Assembly (NCBI RefSeq): GCF_001425605.1 | Contig: NZ_LMRG01000009.1 | Coordinates: 54,676-118,675, forward strand | DNA: 64,000 bases | Direction: 5' to 3' | DNA from: Rhizobium sp. Leaf453 | Lineage (GTDB): Bacteria > Pseudomonadota > Alphaproteobacteria > Rhizobiales > Rhizobiaceae | In this document: positions 45,270-54,848 of the stretch, one piece after another | How the letters are laid out: each line of letters starts with the position of its first letter | Position numbering within the stretch: position 1 is the first letter of the stretch | Position numbers and translations under genes: made by a program | Notes under the pieces: generated by a model | The model's database searches: none | What the model was told of the DNA's origin: nothing | The model's input: only the letters and a program-made list of their open reading frames with translations

Positions 45270-46625
45270 ATGATGTACGGAGCGTCGATGTCGCGTTGGA
45301 CGATGACATACTTTTCAGCATCGATCGCTTTCCTTTTGTCGGGGCTGGTTTCGATCGGCTCCGGTTATGGAACGCTGTCTGCGGTCGACGCTCCGGATAA
45401 TCTGGCGATCATCCACCTGATCGTCATCGGCTGGTTGGGTTTGCTGTTCTGTGGCGCACTGCTTCAGTTCGTGCCGGTACTGTCCGCAACGCATCTCAGG
45501 CTGCCATGGCTGGCGGCACCCGCTCTTTTGGCGCTGTGTCTTGGGCTTGGCCTGCTGACCATGGGCTTCCTGGCATTGGGCGGCCGGTTACCGATTGATG
45601 CCACGATCATGTCTGTCGGCGGAATGCTGCTGGGCATCGGGTTCCTCTGCATAATGGCAATGCTCGCGACCACCATCGTTGCGCAACGAGCATTCGGTAT
45701 TTCGGGATTTCTTGTGCTGGTTGGTCTCTGCGCGCTGGGGGTAACGATCGTGCTTGGCAATATGTTCGCAAGCCTGTTGGCAGGGGTCCTGGATATCCCG
45801 CTGCTTGCCACGCATCTGGCAGAGCTTGCACCCTATCATGCCGGTTTGGGGATTCTTGGATGGATGACCGTTACGGCCATCGGTGTCAGTTATCGTCTTT
45901 TCGCCATGTTCATGCTTGCACCCGAGCGGACCGGAGCCAGAAATCCGATTGCGATTGCGGTCCCTTGTGCGCTGGCGGCGCTCTTCTCAGCCATTGGGCT
46001 TCGTTTCCTGGACGCCGCATGGGCTCAGACAGTCACCATCGTCGCTGTGATACTGTTGGCGCTGATTGTCGGCCTCTATGGCCAAGATGTTTGGCGAATG
46101 TTCAAAGCGCGTCGACGCAAGACGTTGGAGCTCAATTCCTGGACCGGCCTTGCCGCCTTGGGGTTCCTTGCTCTCGCAGCAATGCTTCTGGTTGGCGCAG
46201 TCTCGTTTTCCACCAATATGGCTCTTGCCACCGCTGCGTTCTATCTCCTGATCATGGGCTGGTTGACCGGACTGGGGCTGGGACAGCTCTACAAGATCAT
46301 CCCGTTTCTGACCTGGCTCGAAACCTACGGGCCAGTCATGGGGCGACGGGAGGTGCCACGCGTGCAGGACCTTGTCGACGAACGGCACGCACGACCTTGG
46401 TTTGGCACCTTCTATGTCTCCGTCCTGGTCGGAGCCGCCGCCATCCTGTTCGGGTCGGACCCGCTGTTCAGGGCCGCGACCTGGATTCAGTGCGCCGCCG
46501 TCGCCGCCTTGGCACTCGAATACCTGCGTGCAAGACGCCTGAGTTACGCGCCGCTTCACGTGCGGCTCCCGCCCGGCGCGGTACGGCCTCATACCATTTG
46601 CGTCACGACACAGACAAAGGAGTAA
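45270..46625 (+). CDS. Twelve-helix membrane protein, haem-copper-oxidase/NnrS-like
   Basis: 451 residues with about twelve hydrophobic helices. Two helices carry the pattern His-x(4-6)-Gly-Trp: IIHLIVIGWLG (His49) and PYHAGLGILGW (His190), with His75 and His182 nearby. This resembles haem-ligand helices of the oxidase subunit I and NnrS superfamilies, though the full catalytic set is absent. GGGAG precedes; the ATG at 45273 is also possible. It lies between two DUF2249 genes in an operon with an NnrR/FNR-type box. A haem-binding role in NO chemistry is inference. Confidence 0.75.
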   Translation: MMYGASMSRWTMTYFSASIAFLLSGLVSIGSGYGTLSAVDAPDNLAIIHLIVIGWLGLLFCGALLQFVPVLSATHLRLPWLAAPALLALCLGLGLLTMGFLALGGRLPIDATIMSVGGMLLGIGFLCIMAMLATTIVAQRAFGISGFLVLVGLCALGVTIVLGNMFASLLAGVLDIPLLATHLAELAPYHAGLGILGWMTVTAIGVSYRLFAMFMLAPERTGARNPIAIAVPCALAALFSAIGLRFLDAAWAQTVTIVAVILLALIVGLYGQDVWRMFKARRRKTLELNSWTGLAALGFLALAAMLLVGAVSFSTNMALATAAFYLLIMGWLTGLGLGQLYKIIPFLTWLETYGPVMGRREVPRVQDLVDERHARPWFGTFYVSVLVGAAAILFGSDPLFRAATWIQCAAVAALALEYLRARRLSYAPLHVRLPPGAVRPHTICVTTQTKE

Positions 46626-46628
46626 TCC

Positions 46629-47132
46629 ATGGGACTCGAATTCAAGGAACTGGATGTGCGACCGATCCTTGCCGCTGGAGGGGAGCCGTTTCAGGCGATC
46701 ATGGCAGCCGTGGAGGAACTGGAGCCGGGGCAGGGATTGACGCTGCTTGCGCCATTCCAGCCACAGCCGCTCTACTCCGTGATGCAGCGTATGGGCTTCC
46801 TGCATCAGGTCAATCGACTGGAGGGTGGTGATTTCGAGGTTCGGTTTTCGCCGCGCGCCACCGAGGTCATTACCTCGGACGGCGCTCAGGATGCCGGCTC
46901 CTGGCCGGAGCCCACCCGGTCTTTCCATCTGTCTGACCTTGCGCCGCCGCAACCCATGGTCCGCATCCTCTCCGAGCTTGAAACGATGGCGCCCGGGGAA
47001 GTTCTCTTTGCGGTTCTGGCCAAGGAGCCTCTGTTCCTGTTTCCGGAACTGGTGAAGCGCGGCCACAGATGGGCCGGCAACTTCGACAGCACCGGAACGG
47101 AGTTCCGTATCATGATCAGGCGTGGAGCCTGA
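46629..47132 (+). CDS. Tandem DUF2249 protein
   Basis: 167 residues made of two DUF2249 repeats: about 6-75 (LDVRPILAAGGEPFQAIMAA, ELEPGQGLTLLAPFQPQPLY) and about 95-165 (LSDLAPPQPMVRILSELE, MAPGEVLFAVLAKEPLFLFP). Each has the beta-alpha pattern of small TusA-like domains. Soluble, no signal. It is three bases after the membrane-protein gene and one base before the DUF59 gene. Function unknown. Confidence 0.8.
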   Translation: MGLEFKELDVRPILAAGGEPFQAIMAAVEELEPGQGLTLLAPFQPQPLYSVMQRMGFLHQVNRLEGGDFEVRFSPRATEVITSDGAQDAGSWPEPTRSFHLSDLAPPQPMVRILSELETMAPGEVLFAVLAKEPLFLFPELVKRGHRWAGNFDSTGTEFRIMIRRGA

Positions 47133-47133
47133 G

Positions 47134-47421
47134 ATGCAGGACACCGCACTTCAACGGCAGGTGGACGCCGCCCTGGCGCAGGTACTCGATCCGGAGCTTG
47201 GCAAAAGCATTGTCGATCTCGGGCTCATTTATGGTGTTGTGAAACGGCAGAACACCGTGCATGTCACGATGACGACGACCAGCCGGGGCTGTCCCGCTGC
47301 CGACTTTCTCGTTGATGCGGTTCGTGAGCGCGTCCACGCAGCGGTCGGCCACAACAATGTCGAGGTCGAGTTGACCTATGATCCGCCCTGGTCGCCAGCC
47401 ATGATGCGGATCAAAGCCTGA
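47134..47421 (+). CDS. DUF59/MIP18-family (PaaD/SufT-like) iron-sulfur assembly factor
   Basis: 95 residues from the ATG at 47134. The DUF59 signature is clear: LAQVLDPELGKSIVDLGLIY, then MTTTSRGCPAADFLVDAV with the conserved cysteine, and VELTYDPPWSPAMM. Family members help insert iron-sulfur clusters into target proteins. As the last gene of the DUF2249 operon it may mature one of the cofactor proteins induced by NO. It faces napC, which ends 94 bases away on the other strand. Confidence 0.88.
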   Translation: MQDTALQRQVDAALAQVLDPELGKSIVDLGLIYGVVKRQNTVHVTMTTTSRGCPAADFLVDAVRERVHAAVGHNNVEVELTYDPPWSPAMMRIKA

Positions 47422-47514
47422 CAGATGCCTCGGCGGAAGCTGTCTCGTTGCATCGTTTGCCGCACGGTATTGCGCGGGTCTGTTCGGTGTCAGGCCACTC
47501 CGATCTGTCCGGGT

Positions 47515-48216
47515 TCAATCGAAAACCGGGTCGCCGAGATAGGCCTGGAGGCGCGCGGTATCAGCGTCCCAGCCATGATAGGAAGCGGTTTTGCCGCTGA
47601 GTTCCGCGGGGACTTTCCAGCCGGGATCGACGCCATCCATGTTGGGTAGCTCGTGCGCAATACCCTTGTGACAATCGATACAGGTCGCCTTGCCGGATAA
47701 CAGGTACCGGGTGTGGATTTCCGCAGCCCGCTCCGTCTGCTTCGAAAGATCCATCGCCATCGACGAATGGCAGTTCCTGCACTCAAGGCTGTCATTGGCC
47801 TTTAGCCGTGCCCATTCGTGCTGGGCGAGTTCGAGGCGCATATCGAGAAACTTCTGCCGGGTGTCGATCGTGCCGAAGATTTTGCCCCACACCTCCTTGG
47901 AGGCTTGCATCTTGCGGGCAATCTTGTCCGTCCACTGATGCGGCACATGGCAGTCGGGGCACGAGGCCCGCACGCCGGAACGATTGGAGAAATGGACAGT
48001 TCTCGTCAATTCCTCGTAGACATTGGTCTTCATCTCGTGACAGCCGGTGCAAAAGGCCTCCGTATTGGTCACTTCGAGCGCAGTATTGAAGGCGCCCCAG
48101 AACATGACACCGCCAACAAAACCGCCAAGCGTGAGAAAGCCAAGACTGAGCGTCGCAGCAGGCGTGCTCAAAATGCGCCAGGCCCAGACGACAAGCGCTT
48201 TGAGTTTGCCGATCAT
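47515..48216 (-). CDS. napC: NapC, tetrahaem quinol dehydrogenase
   Basis: 233 residues: one N-terminal membrane anchor ([19 protein letters not shown]) and four haem sites, CTGCH, CPDCH, CRNCH and CIDCH. It takes electrons from quinol and passes them to NapAB. Its ATG is coupled to the napB stop (ATGA). It is the last gene of napEFDABC. Confidence 0.97.
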   Translation of the reverse strand: MIGKLKALVVWAWRILSTPAATLSLGFLTLGGFVGGVMFWGAFNTALEVTNTEAFCTGCHEMKTNVYEELTRTVHFSNRSGVRASCPDCHVPHQWTDKIARKMQASKEVWGKIFGTIDTRQKFLDMRLELAQHEWARLKANDSLECRNCHSSMAMDLSKQTERAAEIHTRYLLSGKATCIDCHKGIAHELPNMDGVDPGWKVPAELSGKTASYHGWDADTARLQAYLGDPVFD

Positions 48217-48707
48217 GGTTCGGATCCCGCGGGCTTGAACCCCAGTTCGCTCATATCCTTGAACGTCGAATCGACCAGCGGCCTGACATCCGCTTGCGGA
48301 ACGTGGCAGGCGGTACAGAAATAGCGGCGTGGCGAAACGTCCGCCAGCATCTGCCCCTCTCGCGTCATGTAATGGGTGACGCTGATCATCGGCGCGCCCG
48401 AGCTTTCCGTCAGTTCGCGCTTGTGACAGGAAAGACAGCGATTGGTGTTGACGGAGAGCTGGTAACCCTCGATCGAATGGGGAATGATTGGCGGCTGGTC
48501 GGGATAATTCCGCATCTTGCGGACATCGTCGACCACCCATTTCGGCAGAACCTTCGTCTGTTCGCTCTCCATCGGATTCGTGTTTCCGGAAAGCTGTGGG
48601 ACCATTTGCGCGAGCGCGACGGTCCCCGAGACGAGCAGGAGGGCGACCCCGACAAGCGCCCGGGAGCGCTTGGCGATCAGGCGACGGGAAGGATCTTGAC
48701 TGCGCAT
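48213..48707 (-). CDS. napB: NapB, dihaem cytochrome c subunit of periplasmic nitrate reductase
   Basis: 164 residues with a signal peptide to about residue 34 ([15 protein letters not shown]) and two haem sites, CLSCH and CTACH. It passes electrons from NapC to NapA. The start at 48707 lies inside the end of napA (31-base overlap). Confidence 0.96.
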   Translation of the reverse strand: MRSQDPSRRLIAKRSRALVGVALLLVSGTVALAQMVPQLSGNTNPMESEQTKVLPKWVVDDVRKMRNYPDQPPIIPHSIEGYQLSVNTNRCLSCHKRELTESSGAPMISVTHYMTREGQMLADVSPRRYFCTACHVPQADVRPLVDSTFKDMSELGFKPAGSEP

Positions 48708-51181
48708 TTTTTGAAATCCGCCTGTTTGGAGATAGGATCGGTCGCGTCCAGAGTTACCTTGTTGATCAGCTGACTGGCATCGAACCACGGCACGAAAATC
48801 ACGCCATGCGGCATGCGATTGCGGCCGCGGGTATCGACGCGGCTGATGATTTCGCCGCGACGCGATTGGATGCGGACTTCGGCGCCCTGGTTGATGCCCA
48901 TGCGCCGCGCATCGTCGCCATTCATGAAGCATCGTGCGCCGGGAAACGCCTTGTAGAGTTCGGGAACACGCATTGTCATCGATCCCGAATGCCAATGCTC
49001 GAGCACGCGGCCCGTGACCAGCCAGAAGGCGAATTCGTCGTCGGGAGATTCCGCCGGCGGCTCATAGGGAACGGCAAGAATCACGGCACGACCGTCCTTC
49101 TGTCCGTAGAATTTCAGGCCTTCGCCAGCTTTGACATAGGGGTCATAGCCCTCACGATAACGCCAGAGCGTTTCCTTGCCGTCTACCACCGGCCAACGCA
49201 ATCCCCTGACCTCGTGGTAGCGATCGTACGGCGCCAGATCATGCCCATGGCCCCGGCCGAAGCTCGCATATTCTTCGAACAAGCCCTTCTGCAGATAAAA
49301 GCCAAAAGCCTTTGACTCCAGATTTTCGTAGTCTGGGGATAGTTCGCTGATCGGGAATTTGTCGACCTGGCCGTTCTGGAACAGGACCTGATAGAGCGTC
49401 TTCCCGCGATATTCCGGGTTCTTGTCAAGGATTTCAGGAGGCCAGACTTCGTCGGTCGTGAACCGCTTGGAAAACTCCACCAACTGCCACAGATCGGATC
49501 GCGCCTCGCCCGGCGCGTTGACCAGTTGATGCCAGACATGGGTGCGTCGCTCCGCATTGCCGTAGGCACCTTCCTTCTCGACCCACATGGCGGCGGGAAG
49601 AATGAGATCGGCGCTCATCGCGGTCACCGTCGGATAGGCATCAGACACGACGATGAAGTTGTCGGGATTCCTGTATCCCTTGTAGGTTTCGTTGCTGTTG
49701 TTCGGCGCAGCCTGGACATTGTTGTTGACCTGCACCCAATAGAAATTCAGCTTGCCATCGTGCAGCATGCGATCCTGCTGGACTGCATGGTAGCCGACCT
49801 TGTCCGGCAGGAGGCCGTGCGGCAGCTTCCAGAGTTCCTCAGCATGGGTCCGGTGCTCCTCGTTGGTCACGACCATGTCCGCCGGGAGGCGGTGTGCGAA
49901 CGTGCCGACCTCGCGCGCCGTGCCGCAGGCGGAAGGTTGGCCGGTGAGCGAGAAGGGGCTGTTGCCGGGCTCGGAGATTTTGCCGGTCAGAAGGTGGATG
50001 TTGTAGACCATCTGATTGGCCCATACACCGCGAACATGCTGGTTGAAGCCCATGGTCCAGAGCGACATGACCTTCGTCTTCGGGTCGGCGTAAAGTTCGG
50101 CCAACTGCTCCAGGAAGGCGCTATCGACGCCGGAGAGTTCCGCTGTCTTTTCCAGCGTGTATTCCGATATCAACGTCTTGAAGGCCTCGAAGTCGATCGG
50201 CTCCATCTTGGCCGCATCGGCGACGCCTTTGGCTTTCATCTCGAGCGGATTGTCCTCTCGCAGGCCGTAACCGATATCGGTCGTCCCCCGCATGAACTTG
50301 GTATGCTTGTCGACGAAATCCTGATTGACCCGGCCCGTCTGGATAATGTGATTGGCGATATAGTTGAGGATCGCGAGGTCCGTTCCCGGCTTGAAGATCA
50401 GCGGGATATCGGCCAGATCCATGCTGCGATGGGTAAACGTCGAAAGGACCGCTACCTTGACATGCTGATGTCCCAGCCGCCGGTCGGCAACCCGCGTCCA
50501 TAGGATCGGGTGCATCTCGGCCATGTTCGAGCCCCAGAGCACGAAGGCGTCGGCGTGTTCGAAATCGTCATAACAGCCCATCGGCTCGTCCATGCCGAAG
50601 GTGCGCATGAAGGCCACGGCAGCCGATGCCATGCAATGGCGGGCATTGGGGTCGAGATTGTTGGATCGGAAGCCGGCTCTCATGAGCTTGGTCGCGGCAT
50701 AGCCCTCGAAGATCGTCCATTGCCCGGATCCGAACATGCCGACGGCGGTCGGTCCTTTCTCCTTCAGGACACGCTTCGCCTGGGCCGCCATGACATCGAA
50801 TGCCTCCTCCCAGGTCACCGGCTCGAACTCACCGTCCTTGGCATAGGCACCGTCGCGTTTTCGCAAGAGCGGCGTGGTCAGCCTGTCCTTGCCGTACATG
50901 ATCTTCGACAGGAAATAGCCCTTCACACAGTTGAGGCCGCGGTTGACCTCGGCTTCCATGTCGCCGTGTGTTGCGACAACCTGGTTTTCCTTGACGCCGA
51001 CCATGACGCCGCAGCCGGTCCCGCAAAACCGGCACGGCGCTTTCGACCATTTGATTTCCAGAGCCTGAACCCCGCCCGGCACTGATTGGGCGGCCGCAGG
51101 CAGCGCGATGCCTGCAGTCGATGCGGCAATGGCCGCGGCCTGTGCCTTCAAGAGATTACGCCGCGTGAGTTCGACCGTCAT
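48677..51181 (-). CDS. napA: NapA, catalytic subunit of periplasmic nitrate reductase
   Basis: 834 residues. A Tat signal ([16 protein letters not shown]) is followed by the [4Fe-4S] site [14 protein letters not shown] ... [10 protein letters not shown] and molybdopterin domains with the Mo-ligand cysteine region [22 protein letters not shown] precedes the ATG at 51181; upstream in-frame codons are not part of the protein. It reduces nitrate to nitrite in the periplasm. Confidence 0.98.
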   Translation of the reverse strand: MTVELTRRNLLKAQAAAIAASTAGIALPAAAQSVPGGVQALEIKWSKAPCRFCGTGCGVMVGVKENQVVATHGDMEAEVNRGLNCVKGYFLSKIMYGKDRLTTPLLRKRDGAYAKDGEFEPVTWEEAFDVMAAQAKRVLKEKGPTAVGMFGSGQWTIFEGYAATKLMRAGFRSNNLDPNARHCMASAAVAFMRTFGMDEPMGCYDDFEHADAFVLWGSNMAEMHPILWTRVADRRLGHQHVKVAVLSTFTHRSMDLADIPLIFKPGTDLAILNYIANHIIQTGRVNQDFVDKHTKFMRGTTDIGYGLREDNPLEMKAKGVADAAKMEPIDFEAFKTLISEYTLEKTAELSGVDSAFLEQLAELYADPKTKVMSLWTMGFNQHVRGVWANQMVYNIHLLTGKISEPGNSPFSLTGQPSACGTAREVGTFAHRLPADMVVTNEEHRTHAEELWKLPHGLLPDKVGYHAVQQDRMLHDGKLNFYWVQVNNNVQAAPNNSNETYKGYRNPDNFIVVSDAYPTVTAMSADLILPAAMWVEKEGAYGNAERRTHVWHQLVNAPGEARSDLWQLVEFSKRFTTDEVWPPEILDKNPEYRGKTLYQVLFQNGQVDKFPISELSPDYENLESKAFGFYLQKGLFEEYASFGRGHGHDLAPYDRYHEVRGLRWPVVDGKETLWRYREGYDPYVKAGEGLKFYGQKDGRAVILAVPYEPPAESPDDEFAFWLVTGRVLEHWHSGSMTMRVPELYKAFPGARCFMNGDDARRMGINQGAEVRIQSRRGEIISRVDTRGRNRMPHGVIFVPWFDASQLINKVTLDATDPISKQADFKKCAVKILPVA

Positions 51182-51437
51182 CCGATACCTCCTCATCCGA
51201 AATTGCCTGCTCGAAAACCATATGCGCACCGAGAACGTCCTCCATCGCGGAGATGCCCAGCAGCGTTTCACCGAGATGGCCGGCAGTTGGCCCTTCAATC
51301 ACGATCACAATCTTGCCGGAACCCGATCCGTGCACTTCAACGCCGTCGATGCGGCTGAGCCGGTCCGAGATCGTCTCGGCCATCTCGGGGCGGGTCATGA
51401 CGATCGCACTCGATATGTGATGACGGATATCAGGCAT
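51156..51437 (-). CDS. napD: NapD, Tat-proofreading chaperone for NapA
   Basis: 93 residues, full length for NapD, starting [19 protein letters not shown] and including [13 protein letters not shown]. It binds the NapA Tat signal during cofactor loading. It overlaps napA by 26 bases and napF by 8 bases, so translation is probably coupled. Confidence 0.93.
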   Translation of the reverse strand: MPDIRHHISSAIVMTRPEMAETISDRLSRIDGVEVHGSGSGKIVIVIEGPTAGHLGETLLGISAMEDVLGAHMVFEQAISDEEVSDDGRTHAA

Positions 51438-51930
51438 GTTCGACCTCACGGGTGCGGTCATGCATCGATATGCAGCCGTTCGGACATACGCTGACGCAGG
51501 CCCCACAACCGCTGCAGGTCTCGGTATCCAGATGCGGAAGAAATGGACCGCCGATCCGGGGGAGGAAGCGGATGGCGGTGGTGGGACAGATCTCCCGACA
51601 GGACTGACAATCGACGAAATTCACCGCGAGACAGTCATCGCCGATGACCGCATGATGATAAAACTGCCTGGGATTGTCAGGCGGGAAAACCCGCTCGGGA
51701 CACCGATCCGCGCACAGTCCGCAGAACGTGCATTCGCCGAGATTGAAGTCTACCGCCGGAACGCCCGATTGAAAGACGATTATTTTCTCGGGGCAGGCAT
51801 CCAGACAGTCCCCGCACCCGGTGCAATCCTTGATTGTCGTGTCCGTTGCGCCGGGAGGTAAGGGAAGGCGCCTTGTGTTCAGGTGCCTGCCGGTCAGAAA
51901 ATCACGACGCGTGCCAGATGCAATGCTCAT
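51430..51930 (-). CDS. napF: NapF, cytoplasmic polyferredoxin
   Basis: 166 residues starting MSIASGTRRDFLTGR. Cysteine motifs CTGCGDCLDACP, CTFCGLCADRCP, a degenerate CQSCREICP and CSGCGACVSVCP fit the [4Fe-4S] sites of NapF. It helps build or activate NapA before export. Four bases separate its start from the napE stop. Confidence 0.95.
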   Translation of the reverse strand: MSIASGTRRDFLTGRHLNTRRLPLPPGATDTTIKDCTGCGDCLDACPEKIIVFQSGVPAVDFNLGECTFCGLCADRCPERVFPPDNPRQFYHHAVIGDDCLAVNFVDCQSCREICPTTAIRFLPRIGGPFLPHLDTETCSGCGACVSVCPNGCISMHDRTREVEHA

Positions 51931-51934
51931 GGCA

Positions 51935-52147
51935 TCATTCCGCCGAATTCGGTGGGGCTGGCACGACATCATGGGGGCCAGGCGGTCCGTAAACGATCTG
52001 GTACATCCATACCAGAAAACCGTAACCTCCGACGGCCCCGACGGCGACAACCGGCCAGATTCCGAACGCGAGAACGACAAACGTCAAGAGCTCTCGTCGA
52101 CGTTTTGCTCGAAATCCGCTGCGATCGTCAGCAATGGTGTCTGACAT
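51935..52147 (-). CDS. napE: NapE, small membrane protein of the nap operon
   Basis: 70 residues with one hydrophobic helix (LLTFVVLAFGIWPVVAVGAV) and a typical NapE core RRRELLTF. Its role is not established. GGGGAGG stands six bases before the ATG. It is the first gene of the nap operon; no TTTG-N8-CAAA box lies in front of it. Confidence 0.9.
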   Translation of the reverse strand: MSDTIADDRSGFRAKRRRELLTFVVLAFGIWPVVAVGAVGGYGFLVWMYQIVYGPPGPHDVVPAPPNSAE

Positions 52148-52213
52148 TGCCTGCCTCCCCAGATTGAGGAAGCCTAGCCCACGTGTATCGAGACGTAAAG
52201 CTATGATTGCAAA

Positions 52214-52227
52214 AATACGCGAGTATT
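52214..52227. promoter_or_regulatory. AATAC-N4-GTATT inverted repeat upstream of napE
   Basis: A perfect 5-bp inverted repeat in an AT-rich patch 67-80 bases before napE, touching the nnrS stop. It could be an operator for nap or chance structure at the end of nnrS. No regulator can be named. Confidence 0.35.
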
Positions 52228-53456
52228 CAAAATGGTGCGCGTGCCGATGGTTTACGTCGCGCGATCAGCATCGGGCCGTATTCCACGAGGTAAAGTCCGA
52301 AGCAGGCAATCCACAGCAATCCGGCGATCGGGTAGGTCGAACTGACCGAATTCGGGAAAAACCCGGCCAGGGACCTCACCAGGGCACACAGAAAAATCGC
52401 CACATAACTCACGTTCGTCATGGCGGACGCCCGTAACTCGCAGCCCGTGTGGCCGCGTGTCGCGCGCGTCATCACCGCTATCATCATCGCGGCGACGGTG
52501 CCGACAGTCAGGACATGGGTCGCGGAGGCTGTTTCCAGCCAGCCCGCTGCAGAAAATGCAATGGCCAGGAAGCCCAGTGGCACAAATGCATAGGCGAGGT
52601 GAAGCACAAGAACGAGCGGTTCCCCGACGGTCGTCCAGCCGCGCCATCTCCACAACCGCAGGGCTTGCACGACAGCAGAAAAGCTTGCAACTGCAACTGT
52701 CAGGGGACCGGCCGGGGCGATGATCCATGCCGCGAAGGCCGGAATGGCAACAACGATTGCCACCACGTCGAACCGGTTATAGGCAACGGGAAAATCCGTT
52801 CTCCCCATCCTGTTCAGCCAGTTGCGCGTGAAACTGGGAAGCATCCTGCCACCGACGACGATGATCATCATGATGAGGCCGGCAAGAGCCAGGCGCACGG
52901 AGTGATCGGGACCACCCAGAGCGATCGTTTCGAGGTGGAAGCATCCGTTGGCCAGCGTCAGGACGCCGAGACCTGCGACAACCTTGAGGTCGGCCCATTT
53001 CCGGCCGGCTACGATTTCCCGTACGCAGACGGCGAGCATTGTCGGCAGGAACGCTGCCTCGATGACGACGGAGACGCCAAGCCCAAGCCTATCGGGAGAC
53101 GCGAGAGCGAGGCGACCGGCGCACCATAACAGGAACAGAGCGATCAGAGGCCGACCGGAAACCGGAAGCCGTCCTGTCCAGTTGGGAACTGCTGTCAGCA
53201 GAAAGCCGGCCACGATGGCCGAACCGAAGCCGAAGAGCATCTCGTGCGCATGCCAGGCGACTGCTCCGTATGTTCCGCCGATTTCGATCATGCCGGAGAC
53301 TGCAGCCACCCATGCGACCATTGCGACACACGCCCATACCGCGCCACCAAGGAAAAAAGGCCTGAAGCCGTAGGAGAAAAGGACTGGTCCTGTTGCCGAT
53401 AGACCTCTCGGGATTCCGCCTTTGGGTCGTTGCGGGACTGCCATGCCACGTATCAT
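52227..53456 (-). CDS. nnrS: NnrS family haem/copper membrane protein
   Basis: 409 residues and about twelve hydrophobic helices. The NnrS signature FSYGFRPFFLGGAVWA is followed by VAWHAHEMLFGFGSAIVAGF with paired His, and ATHVLTVGTVAAMMIAVMTRATRGHTG. NnrS binds haem and protects against NO-derived iron-dinitrosyl stress in other bacteria. GGAGC precedes the ATG at 53456. It shares an NnrR/FNR-type box with divergent nirK. Confidence 0.93.
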   Translation of the reverse strand: MIRGMAVPQRPKGGIPRGLSATGPVLFSYGFRPFFLGGAVWACVAMVAWVAAVSGMIEIGGTYGAVAWHAHEMLFGFGSAIVAGFLLTAVPNWTGRLPVSGRPLIALFLLWCAGRLALASPDRLGLGVSVVIEAAFLPTMLAVCVREIVAGRKWADLKVVAGLGVLTLANGCFHLETIALGGPDHSVRLALAGLIMMIIVVGGRMLPSFTRNWLNRMGRTDFPVAYNRFDVVAIVVAIPAFAAWIIAPAGPLTVAVASFSAVVQALRLWRWRGWTTVGEPLVLVLHLAYAFVPLGFLAIAFSAAGWLETASATHVLTVGTVAAMMIAVMTRATRGHTGCELRASAMTNVSYVAIFLCALVRSLAGFFPNSVSSTYPIAGLLWIACFGLYLVEYGPMLIARRKPSARAPF

Positions 53457-53507
53457 TGGTCGCTCCTGTCGTTGCGACCAAACCTAATCAGGCAAACTGC
53501 CCGGCTC

Positions 53508-53523
53508 TTTGTTGAAAGGCAAA
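53508..53523. promoter_or_regulatory. NnrR/FNR-type box shared by nnrS and nirK
   Basis: TTTG-TTGAAAGG-CAAA centred about 59 bases before nnrS and 123 bases before nirK in their divergent region. It shares the TTTG-N8-CAAA core with the five sites at 35886, 37654, 38589, 44797 and 44893. Confidence 0.78.
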
Positions 53524-53638
53524 TCGCCGGTTGAATTGTGGCGGCAGATTGCTCCAGCACAAAGAGGGTTCTTCAGAAGGGGCGTAATTTCCGCCCCAAG
53601 AGAACGGAAATGCTCCGTTCCGAACCAGGAGAAGTCCT

Positions 53639-54775
53639 ATGAGCACTACATTTCCCGTCACACGACGCTCGATTCTCGCTGGAGCCGCTTTCGCCGGAGC
53701 CCTGGCTCCGTTGGTGGCCGCCTCGGCGGCAAACGCCAGCGCCGAAGCCGTCAACGTGAAGGCCGCCCCTGCGGATCTGGCGAACCTGAAGCGGGTCAAG
53801 CTCGAACTCGTCAATCCCCCCTTCGTGCATCCCCATAGCCAGACGGCTGAAGGCGACCCGCGCATCTATGAAGTGACGCTGACCATCCAGGAAAAGAAGA
53901 TCGTCATCGACGATGCCGGCACCGAGGTGCATGCCATGACTTTCAACGGATCGGTACCCGGCCCGATGATCGTCGTGCATCAGGACGACTATGTCGAAAT
54001 TACCCTGGTCAATCCAGAAACCAACGAGTTGCAGCACAACATCGATTTCCATTCGGCGACAGGCGCGCTGGGCGGCGGTGCGCTGACCGCGGTCAATCCC
54101 GGTGAAAAGGCGGTGATGCGCTTCAAGGCCACCAAGGCCGGCGTTTTCGTCTACCATTGCGCACCTCCCGGAATGGTGCCGTGGCATGTCACCTCGGGGA
54201 TGAACGGCGCGATCATGGTCCTGCCGCGTGACGGTCTCAAGGACCACAAGGGCAACAACCTCGTCTATGACAGGGTCTATTATGTCGGCGAACAGGACTT
54301 CTATGTTCCGAAGGGCGCCGACGGCCAGTACAAGACGTACGAGAGCGCCGGCGAAGCCTATGGTGAGGTCCTGGAGGTGATGAACACGCTGATCCCCAGC
54401 CACATCGTCTTCAATGGCGCGGTGGGCGCGCTGACCGGCGAGAATGCCCTTCAGGCGAAGGTGGGTGAAAAGGTCCTCATCCTGCATTCGCAGGCCAACC
54501 GCGATACCCGCCCACATCTGATCGGCGGTCATGGTGATTATGTCTGGGCAACGGGCAAGTTCGCAAACGCGCCGGAACTCGACCAGGAAACCTGGTTCAT
54601 TCCGGGCGGTGCGGCCGGCGCGGCATTCTACACGTTCCAGCAGCCGGGCATCTACGCGTACGTCAACCATAACCTGATCGAAGCCTTCGAAAAGGGCGCT
54701 GCCGCCCATTTCAAGGTCGAGGGCGAATGGAACAATGACTTGATGACAGGGATCGTCTCGCCCAACAACCACTGA
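53639..54775 (+). CDS. nirK: Copper-containing nitrite reductase
   Basis: 378 residues with a Tat-type signal ([17 protein letters not shown]). Type 1 copper ligands lie in [10 protein letters not shown] and [20 protein letters not shown]; type 2 copper histidines lie in the same segments and in [13 protein letters not shown]. It reduces nitrite to NO in the periplasm with electrons from pseudoazurin. A hairpin and nirV follow. The class I (alphaproteobacterial) type fits the length. Confidence 0.98.
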   Translation: MSTTFPVTRRSILAGAAFAGALAPLVAASAANASAEAVNVKAAPADLANLKRVKLELVNPPFVHPHSQTAEGDPRIYEVTLTIQEKKIVIDDAGTEVHAMTFNGSVPGPMIVVHQDDYVEITLVNPETNELQHNIDFHSATGALGGGALTAVNPGEKAVMRFKATKAGVFVYHCAPPGMVPWHVTSGMNGAIMVLPRDGLKDHKGNNLVYDRVYYVGEQDFYVPKGADGQYKTYESAGEAYGEVLEVMNTLIPSHIVFNGAVGALTGENALQAKVGEKVLILHSQANRDTRPHLIGGHGDYVWATGKFANAPELDQETWFIPGGAAGAAFYTFQQPGIYAYVNHNLIEAFEKGAAAHFKVEGEWNNDLMTGIVSPNNH

Positions 54776-54786
54776 AGCGAACGAAT

Positions 54787-54813
54787 GTCCGCGCGGCATC
54801 CGGCCGCGCGGAC
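54787..54813 (+). other. Stem-loop between nirK and nirV
   Basis: A perfect 11-bp GC-rich stem GTCCGCGCGGC/GCCGCGCGGAC with loop ATCCG, in the gap after nirK. It lacks a T-run and probably stabilises the nirK message while allowing some read-through to nirV. Confidence 0.75.
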
Positions 54814-54848
54814 CGACCGTCCCGATCCTGCGCCAGGCGAGGATTGCC

